From the NCBI RefSeq assembly GCF_040656415.1, contig NZ_JBFAMC010000003.1, positions 186,001-250,000 of the forward strand: a stretch of DNA of 64,000 nucleotides, written 5' to 3'. Each line of letters begins with the position of its first letter. Within the stretch, counting starts at the first letter, position 1. This document shows, piece by piece, positions 51,153 to 59,846 of this stretch. The notes under the pieces are model-generated. The model was not told where the DNA came from and ran no database searches. It was given only the letters and a program-made list of their open reading frames with translations. Made by a program: the position numbers and the translations under genes. The stretch is from Rhodococcus_F sp040656415 (GTDB lineage: Bacteria > Actinomycetota > Actinomycetes > Mycobacteriales > Mycobacteriaceae).

Positions 51153-51929
51153 GTGATTTCAGGCCTGGACGGTGCGGTCGTGCTCGTGACCGGTGGTGTT
51201 CGCGGAGTGGGTGCGGGTATCAGCCGCTCCTTTCTGCGATCGGGCGCGACGGTGGTGACCTGCGCTCGACGGCTGGCGGAGGTACCCGTGGAGGCAGAGG
51301 GGCGTGCGGCCGAGTTCCTCACGTGCGATATTCGCGATCCCGACCAGGTGCGTGGTCTCGTCGACCAAATCGTCGAGCAGCACGGTCGCCTCGATGTGCT
51401 GGTAAACAATGCGGGGGGATCACCGTTCGCTCTCGCTGCCGAGGCCAGTCCCAATTTCCATTCCAAAATCGTCGAACTGAACCTCCTCGCACCCCTTCTG
51501 GTCTCGCAGATCGTAAATACAGTCATGCAGAAGCAAGATTCGGGTGGTTCCATCGTCAACATCTCGAGCGTCAGCGGTTCGCGTCCGTCGCCTGGCACGG
51601 CCGCGTACGGTGCCGCAAAGGCCGGCATCGACAGCCTCACCACCAGTCTGGCTGTCGAATGGGCCCCGAAGGTGCGTGTGAACTCGGTGGTCGTCGGTCT
51701 CGTACGCACCGAGTTGGCTCATCTGCACTACGGGGACGAGAGCGGCATCGCGGCGGTGGAGGAGACGATCCCGCTGCGCCGCATGGCATGTCCCGATGAT
51801 GTGGGCAACTGTGCAGTGTTCCTGGCTTCACCGATGGCGGAATATGTCAGCGGATCGAGTCTGACCGTTCATGGTGGAGGCGAGCGCCCCGCATTCATGG
51901 CGGCGGCAACTACCGAGGAGAGCAATTAA
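51153..51929 (+). CDS. SDR of the KstR2 regulon, Rv3549c-like
   Basis: 258 residues from GTG 51153 with GGAGG upstream. Classical SDR: TGGVRGVGAGIS at 14-25, NNAGG, SSVSGSRPSPG and YGAAKAG. Divergence from echA20 and length match M. tuberculosis Rv3549c. It is presumably an oxidoreductase of ring C/D degradation; the step is not established. The stop TAA at 51927 abuts a transposon end, so the second SDR gene is cut off from this transcript or reached only through the insertion. Confidence 0.85.
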   Translation: MISGLDGAVVLVTGGVRGVGAGISRSFLRSGATVVTCARRLAEVPVEAEGRAAEFLTCDIRDPDQVRGLVDQIVEQHGRLDVLVNNAGGSPFALAAEASPNFHSKIVELNLLAPLLVSQIVNTVMQKQDSGGSIVNISSVSGSRPSPGTAAYGAAKAGIDSLTTSLAVEWAPKVRVNSVVVGLVRTELAHLHYGDESGIAAVEETIPLRRMACPDDVGNCAVFLASPMAEYVSGSSLTVHGGGERPAFMAAATTEESN

Positions 51930-53148
51930 CGGTTCCCCGCGGCTGACGCCGGGGGATTTCACGCTCAGACCGCACACACAACCGACCTGGAGGAGGCTGC
52001 GGATGTCTGACGTCGTCAACACGTGTGTGGCCCCGTTCTGCCACAGCCAAAATCACTCTGGCCGCGTTCCGGTCCCGACCATCGGTATGCCCGCAGCATC
52101 GGCACCAGAAAATACGTTCGTCGAGTCCGAGTTGCTGCGTGGCTCTTGCGAAGCACCTAGAACACGTCATCGTCGTGTACGCGGACCGCACCAACACCAC
52201 CTTCCGGCCAGCCCGCCTGCCACGGTCGATCAGGGCACGTTTCGCTGCAGCGATCGCGACATCCGCCGTTTTGCGGGCCATCCTGGACTTCGCCAGGAAT
52301 TTCGGGGTGAAGTCCTCCACCGCGATCATCTGGTGGTTGTCGACGACCTTCTTCGCCCACACCCGCGAGTCGTGCTGAGTTTGCCGCGCGGCCTTCTTGT
52401 GCAGGCGCGCGGCGTCACGTTTCGCCCGCTGGTACCCGTGCGGCTGGGGGCCACGTTTGCCGCTGTGTCGTCTCGCCATTTTCCGTTGGGCTTTGGCCAG
52501 TTCGGCGGCGCACCGCTACCGGTGCCCAAGATGGGGCAGGTCGTGGGCCGGGTCGGTGGTGGTGGCCGTGGTCGACACACCCCAGTCGACACCGATCCCG
52601 CCGTCAACGTCGGGGGCGGGCACGCTGTCGCGGGACACCACGAACGAGGCGTACCAATGCCCCAGCGAGTCCTGGGACACCCGGACCGACTTCGGTTCGG
52701 ACGGCAGATCGCGGGACCAGACAACAGGGATGGTCACACCCTTCGGCAGGATGAGTCGACCGTCACGGAGGGAAAATCCCCGGGTGGTGTACTCGAGCGA
52801 CGGCAACACCCTCTTCCGCGCCTTGAACTTCGGTCGACCCCGGCCCTTCACCGTGAACGAATGGTCGAGGGCCTGCCCGTAGGTCCGCAACATTTGTTGC
52901 TGTGCTACCTGGGAACCAGACCGCAGCCATGCGTTCCGGCTGCGGGCCGCGGTGAGGAGCTTCGACAACTTCCCGAACGTCGGCCTGTTCCCCGACTTGT
53001 GTTGGTGGACTGCCTCGTTCCACAGGAACCGGCACCGATGCCACTCGGCGAGCAGTGCGCTCTGCGCCCGCGCACCCGGGCGCAGGCGGTAGGTGTAGCG
53101 CACCACCTCTATATCCACGGCCGAAAACCTAACCGACCGCACCGACAA
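51910..53148 (-). pseudogene. tnpB: tnpB with one in-frame amber codon
   Basis: An N-terminal part of 210 codons (53148-52516) ends in LPHLGHR and TAG at 52518-52516. The same frame continues RCAAELAKAQRK-MARRHSGKRG to 51910. RuvC residues are present on both sides: D188 in GIGVDWG before the stop, and E in IAVEDF and D in DGRDRNAARV after it. The zinc-ribbon CSRC and CRCC are intact. The true start is probably the GTG near 53106 (VVRYTYRLRPG). The final residues run into the element end and the neighbouring SDR stop, so the original stop is uncertain. Confidence 0.85.
51935..51954. repeat. Subterminal hairpin, tnpB 3' end (possible guide-RNA scaffold end)
   Basis: CCCC-GC-GGC-TGAC-GCC-GGGG followed by GGATTTC. 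It pairs in sequence with the copy at 53193. On the tnpB strand this is the 3' end, where TnpB elements encode their omega RNA. Confidence 0.65.
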
Positions 53149-53192
53149 AAAGGAGAAGCCATGTCGAACGCATTACCCGACCGTACTTACCT

Positions 53193-53213
53193 CCCCACGG
53201 CGAAAGCCGGGGG
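53193..53213. repeat. Subterminal hairpin, tnpB 5' end
   Basis: CCCC-A-CGGC-GAAA-GCCG-GGGG: eight pairs, one bulged A and a GAAA tetraloop, followed by GTTTCC. Direct-repeat partner of 51935-51954. Confidence 0.7.
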
Positions 53214-53231
53214 TTTCCCAGGCGGTGTTCG

Positions 53232-54146
53232 ATGAGTGGATTGGTCGACGGCCGAGTCGTCATAGTCACTGGCGCCGGACGCGGCATCGGACGTGCACAC
53301 GCCCTCGCGTTCGCGGCCGAGGGGGCAAAGGTTGTGGTCAACGATATCGGCGCGGGTCTCGACGGCTCGGCTACTGGCGAAAGTCCTGCAGAGCAAGTGG
53401 TTGCCGAGATCGTGGCCGCCGGCGGTGAGGCCGTCGTCAACGGTGACGACGTCGCGGACTGGGCGGGTGCGGAGAACCTGGTAAAGACCGCTCTGGACCA
53501 CTACGGCCGTCTCGACGTGCTGGTCAACAATGCCGGGTTCCTTCGCGACCGCATGCTCGTGGGGATGAGCGAGCAGGAGTGGGACGCCGTAGTACGAGTT
53601 CACCTGAAGGGGCACTTCGCAACTTTGCGACACGCCGCCGCATACTGGCGTGCCGAAGCGAAGGCGGGAAACGCTGTCGACGCCCGCATCATCAATACGA
53701 GTTCCGGTGCCGGACTGCAGGGGTCGATCGGACAAGGAAATTACGCTGCAGCCAAGGCTGGTATCGCCGAGATGACGATTCAGGCCGCGGCTGAATTGAG
53801 GAACTATGGCGTCACGGTCAATGCGATTGCGCCCGCGGCGCGCACCCGGATGACGGTCAGTGCGGGTGGCGCGATGGCCAAGGCGATGGCCGCACCAGAG
53901 GAGGGGTTCGACGCGATGGCACCGGAGAATATCTCACCCCTCGTCGTGTGGTTGGGCAGTGCCGAATCGAAGGACGTCAGTGGACGCGTGTTCGAGGTCG
54001 AGGGCGGGAAGATCACCGTCGCCGAGGGGTGGCGGCACGGCCCGAGCCAGGACAAGGGTGCGCGCTGGGATCCGAGGGAGATCGGACCCGTCGTCGCCGA
54101 CCTACTCGGTAAGGCGGAAACTCCGGTTCCCGTATACGGTGCCTGA
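53232..54146 (+). CDS. SDR of the KstR2 regulon, Rv3548c-like
   Basis: 304 residues, the same length as M. tuberculosis Rv3548c. TGAGRGIGRAHAL at 14-26, NNAGFLRDRML, STG-type serine in NTSSGAG, and YAAAKAG. This is the MFE2-like (hydroxyacyl-CoA dehydrogenase) SDR type, so a beta-oxidation dehydrogenase step on a ring-derived CoA ester is likely. It begins 11 bases after the transposon end, with only a weak AGGCGG ribosome-binding site there. The insertion may have lowered or rewired its expression. Confidence 0.85.
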   Translation: MSGLVDGRVVIVTGAGRGIGRAHALAFAAEGAKVVVNDIGAGLDGSATGESPAEQVVAEIVAAGGEAVVNGDDVADWAGAENLVKTALDHYGRLDVLVNNAGFLRDRMLVGMSEQEWDAVVRVHLKGHFATLRHAAAYWRAEAKAGNAVDARIINTSSGAGLQGSIGQGNYAAAKAGIAEMTIQAAAELRNYGVTVNAIAPAARTRMTVSAGGAMAKAMAAPEEGFDAMAPENISPLVVWLGSAESKDVSGRVFEVEGGKITVAEGWRHGPSQDKGARWDPREIGPVVADLLGKAETPVPVYGA

Positions 54147-54167
54147 TCTGTCTGATCTGTCTGATCT
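54144..54167. repeat. Nine-base tandem repeat over the SDR stop codon
   Basis: TGATCTGTC repeated 2.7 times, beginning at the TGA stop of the SDR gene. Confidence 0.8.
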
Positions 54168-54323
54168 TCGGGTTCGCAAGAATCGACAAAAGGTGGGATG
54201 ACGTCATCGACTTGTGACCAGGTCACCTGAAGACTTTCATGAATAGTTATCTAAATACATTGATGTAGCAAGTATTCGGTAATTAATGTGCAAAGTGGAA
54301 ATAGCTAGAGCCGAGGAGAATTC

Positions 54324-55187
54324 GTGAAGTTCGGTATCTCGCTGTTCGCAAGTGACCGCGGTATCGGACCTGCCTCTGCTGCGCGGGGTGCGGAGGCACA
54401 CGGATTCGACTCCTTCTACGTGCCTGAACACACTCACATTCCAGTGAAACGCGTTGCAGTGCACCCACGGACTGGTGACTCCTCGTTGCCCGACGATCGC
54501 TATATGCGCACCCTCGACCCATGGGTGGCGCTCGCCACCGCGGCGGCGGTCACCGATCGGATCGAAGTGGGGACTGCGGTGGCCATTCCCGTGGAACACG
54601 ACCCGATCGCGCTGGCCAAGACCATCGCCTCGCTCGATCACCTCAGTGGCGGCCGTGTGGTTGTCGGTGTCGGATATGGATGGAATCTGGACGAACTTTC
54701 TCACCACAATGTTCCGCCGGCGCGACGACGGACGATGCTGCGCGAGTACCTCGAAGCGATGCGCGCCCTCTGGACGGAGGACGAGGCTTCCTTCGAGGGC
54801 GAGTTCGTGAGTTTCGGCCCCAGTTGGGCGTGGCCCAAGCCGATCCGCACGCCACCCGTTTTCGTCGGAGCCGCGGGGACCGACAAAAACTTCCGATGGA
54901 TCGTCAGATCAGCCGACGGTTGGATGAGCACCCCGTTCGAGCCCGACATCGAAGCCCGTGTGGTCACGCTGCAACGGATGTGGCGCAAGGCGGGACGGGA
55001 CGGCGCCCCGCGGATCGTATTGCTCGACGGCAAACCGGACGTGGACAAACTGCGGCGGTGGAGCGACCTCGGTGTCACCGAGGTCGTCTATGGGCTTCCG
55101 GATCGTAGTGAGGAGGACGTCCTCGCTTACCTTGGGCGGCTGGCCGAGAAGCTCGAGGGGTTGCGCGAGACCACAGGCGCGGGCTGA
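54324..55187 (+). CDS. LLM-class F420-dependent oxidoreductase
   Basis: 287 residues from GTG 54324 with GAGGAG upstream. Luciferase-like TIM barrel: MKFGISLFASD, FDSFYVPEHTHIP, IEVGTAVAIPVEHDPIALAKTIASLDHLSGGRVVVGVGYGW is split over the middle, and VFVGAAGTDKNFRW. The segment around GVGYGWN is typical of F420-binding members. Substrate unknown; position after the steroid SDR gene is suggestive only. The 54236-54310 stretch upstream is unusually AT-rich and probably holds the promoter. Confidence 0.82.
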   Translation: MKFGISLFASDRGIGPASAARGAEAHGFDSFYVPEHTHIPVKRVAVHPRTGDSSLPDDRYMRTLDPWVALATAAAVTDRIEVGTAVAIPVEHDPIALAKTIASLDHLSGGRVVVGVGYGWNLDELSHHNVPPARRRTMLREYLEAMRALWTEDEASFEGEFVSFGPSWAWPKPIRTPPVFVGAAGTDKNFRWIVRSADGWMSTPFEPDIEARVVTLQRMWRKAGRDGAPRIVLLDGKPDVDKLRRWSDLGVTEVVYGLPDRSEEDVLAYLGRLAEKLEGLRETTGAG

Positions 55188-55275
55188 ACGAGTGCGGTGA
55201 ATGGGCTGCGGACGCCGTCGAGCCTGAAGGTGTTTTAGCATTACTTGCCAGCTGCTCGAGGAGAGGCCTAACTCC

Positions 55276-56523
55276 GTGCGCATTGCACTGCTGTCGTATC
55301 GAAGCAAGCCCCACTGTGGCGGGCAGGGTGTGTACGTTCGTCATCTCAGTCGTGAACTGGTCGAACTCGGCCATCAGGTCGAGGTCTTCTCGGGGCAGCC
55401 GTACCCTCGGTTGGACCCCGGCGTGACGCTGACAAAGGTGCCCAGCCTCGACCTGTACCGCGAACCCGATCCGTTCAGGACGCCGCACGTGCGAGAGTTG
55501 CGCGACGGCGTTGACGTGCTCGAAGTCGTGACGATGTGGACTGCGGGCTTCCCCGAGCCACTCACGTTCAGTCTGCGGGTCGCACGCCTATTGAGGGACC
55601 GTGCGGACGAGTTCGACGTGGTGCACGACAATCAGTGTCTCGGATACGGACTGTTGCAAATTCAACGAGCCGGACTGCCAGTGGTGGCAACGATCCACCA
55701 CCCGATCACCCGTGACCGCGAATTGGACCTCGCGTCGGCCAAATGGTGGCGCAAGATCGCGGTGAGGCGCTGGTACGGCTTCCTGCGAATGCAGAGGCGG
55801 GTGGCACGAGCCGTCCCGGCCCTGTTGACGGTTTCGCAAACATCCTCCGAGGACATCAGTGCGGCCTTCGACGTTCCACTGGAGAACCTGCGAACCATCC
55901 CCTTGGGAGTCGACACCGAGATCTTCCGTCCGTCGACGTCGGCACGGGTACCGGGCCGCGTGGTCTGTGTAGCCAGCGCCGATATGCCGCTGAAAGGAGT
56001 ATCGACGCTCCTCGAAGCGGTCGCGAAGGTACACACCGAACGCGCCGTCGAACTCGTGCTGGTCGCCAAGCTCACGCCTGAGGGGCCCACTGCCAAGCTG
56101 ATCGAGGAATTGGCCATCGGCGATCTTGTCCGCACTGTGTCCGGCATAGACGACACGGAATTAGCCGCGTTGCTGGCCTCGGCAGATGTTGCGTGCGTCC
56201 CCTCTTTGTACGAGGGCTTTTCGCTGCCCGCCGTCGAGGCGATGGCGTGCGGCACTCCGTTGGTGGCAAGCCGTGCTGGGGCGATTCCCGAGGTAGTGGG
56301 TACTGACGGGAACGCCGGTATCCTGGTCACGCCGGGTGACCCGCAGGAACTCGCGGATGTGCTCGGTGCTTTGCTCGACGACCCGCAGCGCAGATCGGAA
56401 CTAGGGGCGGCAGGCCGTCGGCGAGTGCTGGAGCGCTATAGCTGGGCGGCTGTGGCGGCGATGACGGCGCAGACATATGTCGGCGCGATTGCGCAGGCTC
56501 GTGAAGGAGATCGATCGTGCTGA
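55276..56523 (+). CDS. GT4-family glycosyltransferase
   Basis: 415 residues from GTG 55276. GT-B fold: N-terminal IALLSYRSKPHCGGQGVYVRHLSREL with the glycine-rich loop, central VVATIHHPITRD, and C-terminal donor site PSLYEGFSLPAVEAMACGTPLVASRAGAIPEV (the EX7E motif is E-GFSLPAV-E). It transfers a sugar from a nucleotide donor to a lipid or glycan acceptor at the inner membrane face. The stop overlaps the next methyltransferase. Confidence 0.88.
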   Translation: MRIALLSYRSKPHCGGQGVYVRHLSRELVELGHQVEVFSGQPYPRLDPGVTLTKVPSLDLYREPDPFRTPHVRELRDGVDVLEVVTMWTAGFPEPLTFSLRVARLLRDRADEFDVVHDNQCLGYGLLQIQRAGLPVVATIHHPITRDRELDLASAKWWRKIAVRRWYGFLRMQRRVARAVPALLTVSQTSSEDISAAFDVPLENLRTIPLGVDTEIFRPSTSARVPGRVVCVASADMPLKGVSTLLEAVAKVHTERAVELVLVAKLTPEGPTAKLIEELAIGDLVRTVSGIDDTELAALLASADVACVPSLYEGFSLPAVEAMACGTPLVASRAGAIPEVVGTDGNAGILVTPGDPQELADVLGALLDDPQRRSELGAAGRRRVLERYSWAAVAAMTAQTYVGAIAQAREGDRSC

Positions 56524-57257
56524 CAGTGGACTTCGCCCGCCTCGGTGTCAGGCCCGGCGACAAGGTGATCGACATCGGAGCGGGTGCAGGCCGACATTCA
56601 TTCGAGCTGTATCGACTCGGCGCCGATGTCATCGCCTTCGACCAGAACGCCGACGAGCTGGCCGACGTCGAGAAGATGTTCGTCGCGATGGCCGAGGTCG
56701 GCGAAGTTCCGAAGGGAGCCGCTGCCCGTGTCGAGGTCGGTGACGCGCTGAACCTGCCTTATGAGAACGCTAGCTTCGACGTCGTCCTGATCTCCGAAGT
56801 CCTCGAACACGTGCCGAGCGACGACCGCGCGATTGCCGAGTTGACGCGCATCCTCAAACCGGGTGGTGTCGCTGCGGTGACGGTCCCGCGCTGGTTGCCG
56901 GAGAAGATCTGCTGGGTACTGTCGGACGCTTACCACGAGGTGGAAGGCGGACACGTCAGGATCTATCGTGCGAACGATTTGGCGGAGAAGTTGACGGCCG
57001 CAGGCCTGAAGGTTCGGGACCAGGATCATGCACACGCCCTGCATTCTCCGTACTGGTGGCTCAAATGTGCTGTGGGCGTAGATAATGACGACAACCCTCT
57101 CACGAAGGCATATCATCAAGTGCTGGTGTGGGACATGATGAAAGCTCCGTGGATCACGCGTACCGCCGAGAAGATCCTCAATCCGGTGGTCGGAAAGAGT
57201 GTGGTTTTCTACCTCGAGAAGCCGAGGGACTCGAGAGTGGTGAGGGCGCCGCGGTGA
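56517..57257 (+). CDS. Class I SAM-dependent methyltransferase
   Basis: 246 residues. Motif I VIDIGAGAGRHSFEL at 18-32, FDVVLISEVLEHVPSD for motif II, and LKPGGVAAVTVPRW. It overlaps the glycosyltransferase upstream by seven bases and the terpene-cyclase-like gene downstream in a GTGA junction, so the three act together. It probably methylates the glycosylated or lipid product. Confidence 0.87.
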   Translation: MLTVDFARLGVRPGDKVIDIGAGAGRHSFELYRLGADVIAFDQNADELADVEKMFVAMAEVGEVPKGAAARVEVGDALNLPYENASFDVVLISEVLEHVPSDDRAIAELTRILKPGGVAAVTVPRWLPEKICWVLSDAYHEVEGGHVRIYRANDLAEKLTAAGLKVRDQDHAHALHSPYWWLKCAVGVDNDDNPLTKAYHQVLVWDMMKAPWITRTAEKILNPVVGKSVVFYLEKPRDSRVVRAPR

Positions 57258-58342
57258 CGCGGCGGCCGGTTCCGTCGATCCCGAAGGTGGTGTCGGCGAG
57301 CCAGGTCAGCCAGACAGCTAGTTCCATTGCAGCAGTGCAAGAGTCGTCTGGTGCGCTGCCCTGGTTTACGGGTGGGCACACGGATCCGTGGGATCACGTC
57401 GAATCTGCCATGGCGTTGACCGTCGCCGGTCTGATCGACGAGGCGGAGGGGGCGTACGAATGGTCGCGGAGAACGCAACGACCCGACGGATCGTGGCCGA
57501 TGAAGTTTCGCAGCTCGGTAGTCGAGAATCATGATTCCGACAGCAACTTCTGCGCCTATCTGGCGGTGGGGGTGTGGCACCACTATTTGATCACCGACGA
57601 TGACGATTTCGTCGACAGAATGTGGCCGTCGGTGCGAGCGGGGCTCGATTTCGTCGTCAGCATGCAGACTTCCAGCGGTGAAATCTACTGGGCACGAGGG
57701 GAGAACGGTCAGGACTGCCCAGAGGCTCTTCTGACGGGAAACTCCAGTATTCACCACAGCCTGCACTGCGGACTGCTGTTGGCCCGGCTGGTCGAGGACC
57801 CACAGCCTGAATGGGAATTCGCCAAATACACTCTGGGCCATGCGATCAGGCGGCATCCAGAGTCGTTCGCCATCAAGGCCGAGTACTCGATGGACTGGTA
57901 CTATCCGATCCTCGGCGGAGCGGTACGTGGTGAGGCGGCATGGGTTCGCATCGAGTCTCGATGGGACGAATTCGTCGTCAGGGGTATCGGAATCCGCTGT
58001 GTGAAGCACCGTCCTTGGGTGACGGGGGCCGAAACGTGCGAGTTGGTGTTGGCGCTCGACGCGATGGGAGAACATTCTCGGGCACTCGAGCAGTTCGCCG
58101 CGATGCAACACCTCCGCGACCCGGATGGCTCCTACTGGACGGGCCTCGTCTACAGCGACGGCAAACGATGGCCAGTGGAGCGAACCACGTGGACGGCCGG
58201 CGTGATGATCCTTGCCGCAGATGCTCTCTCTCGCGCCACGCCCGGGCACGGAATCTTTCGTGACGCCGCGGTGCCCGTGGGACTACCGGTGGGGTCGGAC
58301 CGCTGTGGCGACCACTGTCAGATCAGCGGCTCACCCGTCTGA
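57254..58342 (+). CDS. Terpene-cyclase/prenyltransferase-like alpha-barrel protein
   Basis: 362 residues from GTG 57254, overlapping the methyltransferase stop. It resembles one domain of squalene-hopene cyclases, with QW-like repeats such as QRPDGSWP, QTSSGEIYW and LRDPDGSYWTG that stabilise alpha-alpha barrels. The catalytic DxDD motif is not seen, so it may bind a lipid or glycan, or use other chemistry. Third gene of the glycosyltransferase cluster. Confidence 0.7.
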   Translation: MTRRPVPSIPKVVSASQVSQTASSIAAVQESSGALPWFTGGHTDPWDHVESAMALTVAGLIDEAEGAYEWSRRTQRPDGSWPMKFRSSVVENHDSDSNFCAYLAVGVWHHYLITDDDDFVDRMWPSVRAGLDFVVSMQTSSGEIYWARGENGQDCPEALLTGNSSIHHSLHCGLLLARLVEDPQPEWEFAKYTLGHAIRRHPESFAIKAEYSMDWYYPILGGAVRGEAAWVRIESRWDEFVVRGIGIRCVKHRPWVTGAETCELVLALDAMGEHSRALEQFAAMQHLRDPDGSYWTGLVYSDGKRWPVERTTWTAGVMILAADALSRATPGHGIFRDAAVPVGLPVGSDRCGDHCQISGSPV

Positions 58343-58980
58343 CCCTCGACTCGTTCGAGAACTCGCAACGAACCGGTAACTGAGACTTCTTTGAATTGAC
58401 CTGTTGCCAAAGCTTGTTCGTAGATCTCGAACGGAGGGCGCCCGCCGTCTGCAGGGTCCGGAAATACGTCGTGGATCAGCAGGGCGCCACCGACTTGGAC
58501 CCATGGTGCCCAACCCTCGAGATCTGCAGACGCGGCTTCCGACGTGTGCCCGCCGTCGATGAATACGAAGCCGACGGGGTGATGCCACAGGGCCGATACC
58601 GTAGACGATCTCCCGAGGATCGCGACCACGTACTCCTCGAGACCTGAATCAGCCATGGTGTGCCGGAACCGGCCCACGGTGTCGAGTAGACCTGTGTGCG
58701 GGTCGACCAAGGCAGGATCGTGGTATTCCCAGCCAGGCTGGTGTTCCTCGGATCCGTGATGGTGGTCGATCGTGACAATTCGGGCACCACGAGCCTTCGC
58801 TGCGGCCGCGAGATACAGCGTTGAGCGGCCGCAATACGTACCGATCTCGATGCCTGTGTCGCCCTCGCCCAGGTACTGCGTCGCGGCCCGGTGTAGAGCG
58901 ATGCCTTCGTCCTCTGGCATGAAGCCCGGGGTTGCGTCGGCGAGTTCGAGCAGTTCACGCGTCAGGTGTTCCGTACTCAC
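58318..58980 (-). CDS. SAM-dependent methyltransferase (Methyltransf_24/CmcI-like)
   Basis: 220 residues. GIEIGTYCGRSTLYLAAAAKA for the SAM site, IVTIDHHHGSEEHQPG, FVFIDGGHTSEAASADLEGWAPWVQVGG, and GALLIHDVF with the metal-binding region. It resembles metal-dependent O-methyltransferases of natural product and lipopolysaccharide pathways. The 3' end overlaps the terpene-cyclase-like gene by 25 bases head-on. Likely part of the same pathway although on the other strand. Confidence 0.82.
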   Translation of the reverse strand: MSTEHLTRELLELADATPGFMPEDEGIALHRAATQYLGEGDTGIEIGTYCGRSTLYLAAAAKARGARIVTIDHHHGSEEHQPGWEYHDPALVDPHTGLLDTVGRFRHTMADSGLEEYVVAILGRSSTVSALWHHPVGFVFIDGGHTSEAASADLEGWAPWVQVGGALLIHDVFPDPADGGRPPFEIYEQALATGQFKEVSVTGSLRVLERVEGQTGEPLI

Positions 58981-59079
58981 AGCTAGTGCTCTCGATTCTT
59001 TGTACGGTGCCCGCGCGCGAGTTCGTCATCGAGTCGAGGCGTCCCCCGAGACGGCGACTGCAGTAGGGCGAGATCGGGG

Positions 59080-59745
59080 TCAGGCGGGAGCGCGGACGAC
59101 GAGGACGGTTCCCGGAAACTCGGCCGCGAACTCTCGACGACTGTGTTTCACCGCTGCGGTACCGTAGCCCTTCTTCCGGAAGTCGGGGTCGATCCAGATG
59201 GCGACGTCCACCTCATGCCCGGTCAGTTCCCCGAAAACCAGTCCCACACCTCTGTTCTCCGCGGTGTCCTCGCAGACGAACCACGCCGCCGACTCATCAT
59301 CGACACGGCCCAATCCCGCTGTGCGCTCCTTCTCGATTCGATCCTCGGACCACTGGGCACCCACGTCGTCGACCTGCTCGGCGCAGCGGCGCCGGAACAG
59401 CGCGGTGTCCGCCTCGCTCCCTGAGAACGGACGTAGGCGGACTTGCCGGCCCGTACTTGCGGGTCGCTCGGCTGCCGTCCATTCCAGCGTGGAGTCGAGG
59501 TCGTCGAGTTCTGACTGGGTGCGGCGTCGTTCGACCTTGGTCAGGCGGCGGAACGTCAGATTGAGGACGGCTTCGGCGTAAGCCTCGGACGTGTCGAGCA
59601 ATCCGGCGACACTCGCTACAGCCTCGGCGTGGTCCTCGCTGTCGACTACTGCGTCGAGAACTTCGTGGCGCAGCTCGAACGCGCGCAGCAGCGCCGCGGT
59701 GAGCTCTCGACGATCGTGTGCTCGATCCTGAACTTCGGTACTCAT
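59080..59745 (-). CDS. GNAT acetyltransferase with gyrase-A-like N-terminal helices
   Basis: 221 residues from ATG 59745. Residues 12-85 read like the coiled-coil tail of DNA gyrase subunit A: LLRAFELRHEVLDAVVDSED, then YAEAVLNLTFRRLTKVERRR with LDDLDSTLEW. Residues 105-221 form a GNAT domain, with WIDPDFRKKGYGTAAVKHSR for acetyl-CoA. The first part may dimerise or dock on gyrase. Target unknown. Confidence 0.75.
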   Translation of the reverse strand: MSTEVQDRAHDRRELTAALLRAFELRHEVLDAVVDSEDHAEAVASVAGLLDTSEAYAEAVLNLTFRRLTKVERRRTQSELDDLDSTLEWTAAERPASTGRQVRLRPFSGSEADTALFRRRCAEQVDDVGAQWSEDRIEKERTAGLGRVDDESAAWFVCEDTAENRGVGLVFGELTGHEVDVAIWIDPDFRKKGYGTAAVKHSRREFAAEFPGTVLVVRAPA

Positions 59746-59846
59746 GATTGAAATTCCTCGCGCTCGGCCGTGGTGCAAGTTGCGTATGTGTCCATACTGC
59801 AAGATGTTCGCGGCCGCGGCACCCCTTACTCGGCGGTACCTAAGAT

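Larger units (their letters stand above)
51931..53220 (-). mobile_element. IS605-type tnpB-only element between two SDR genes
   Basis: About 1.3 kb holding a broken tnpB and no tnpA. Each end carries the same kind of subterminal hairpin in the same orientation (51935-51954 and 53193-53213), as expected for IS200/IS605 ends, not terminal inverted repeats. It lies exactly in the gap between two genes adjacent in related actinobacteria. Boundaries are approximate. Transposition would need a TnpA from elsewhere. Confidence 0.8.

Noticed and set aside
51871..53235. 454-codon plus-strand frame across the transposon
   Set aside because: It is antisense to tnpB and starts inside the SDR gene; no protein family is recognisable.
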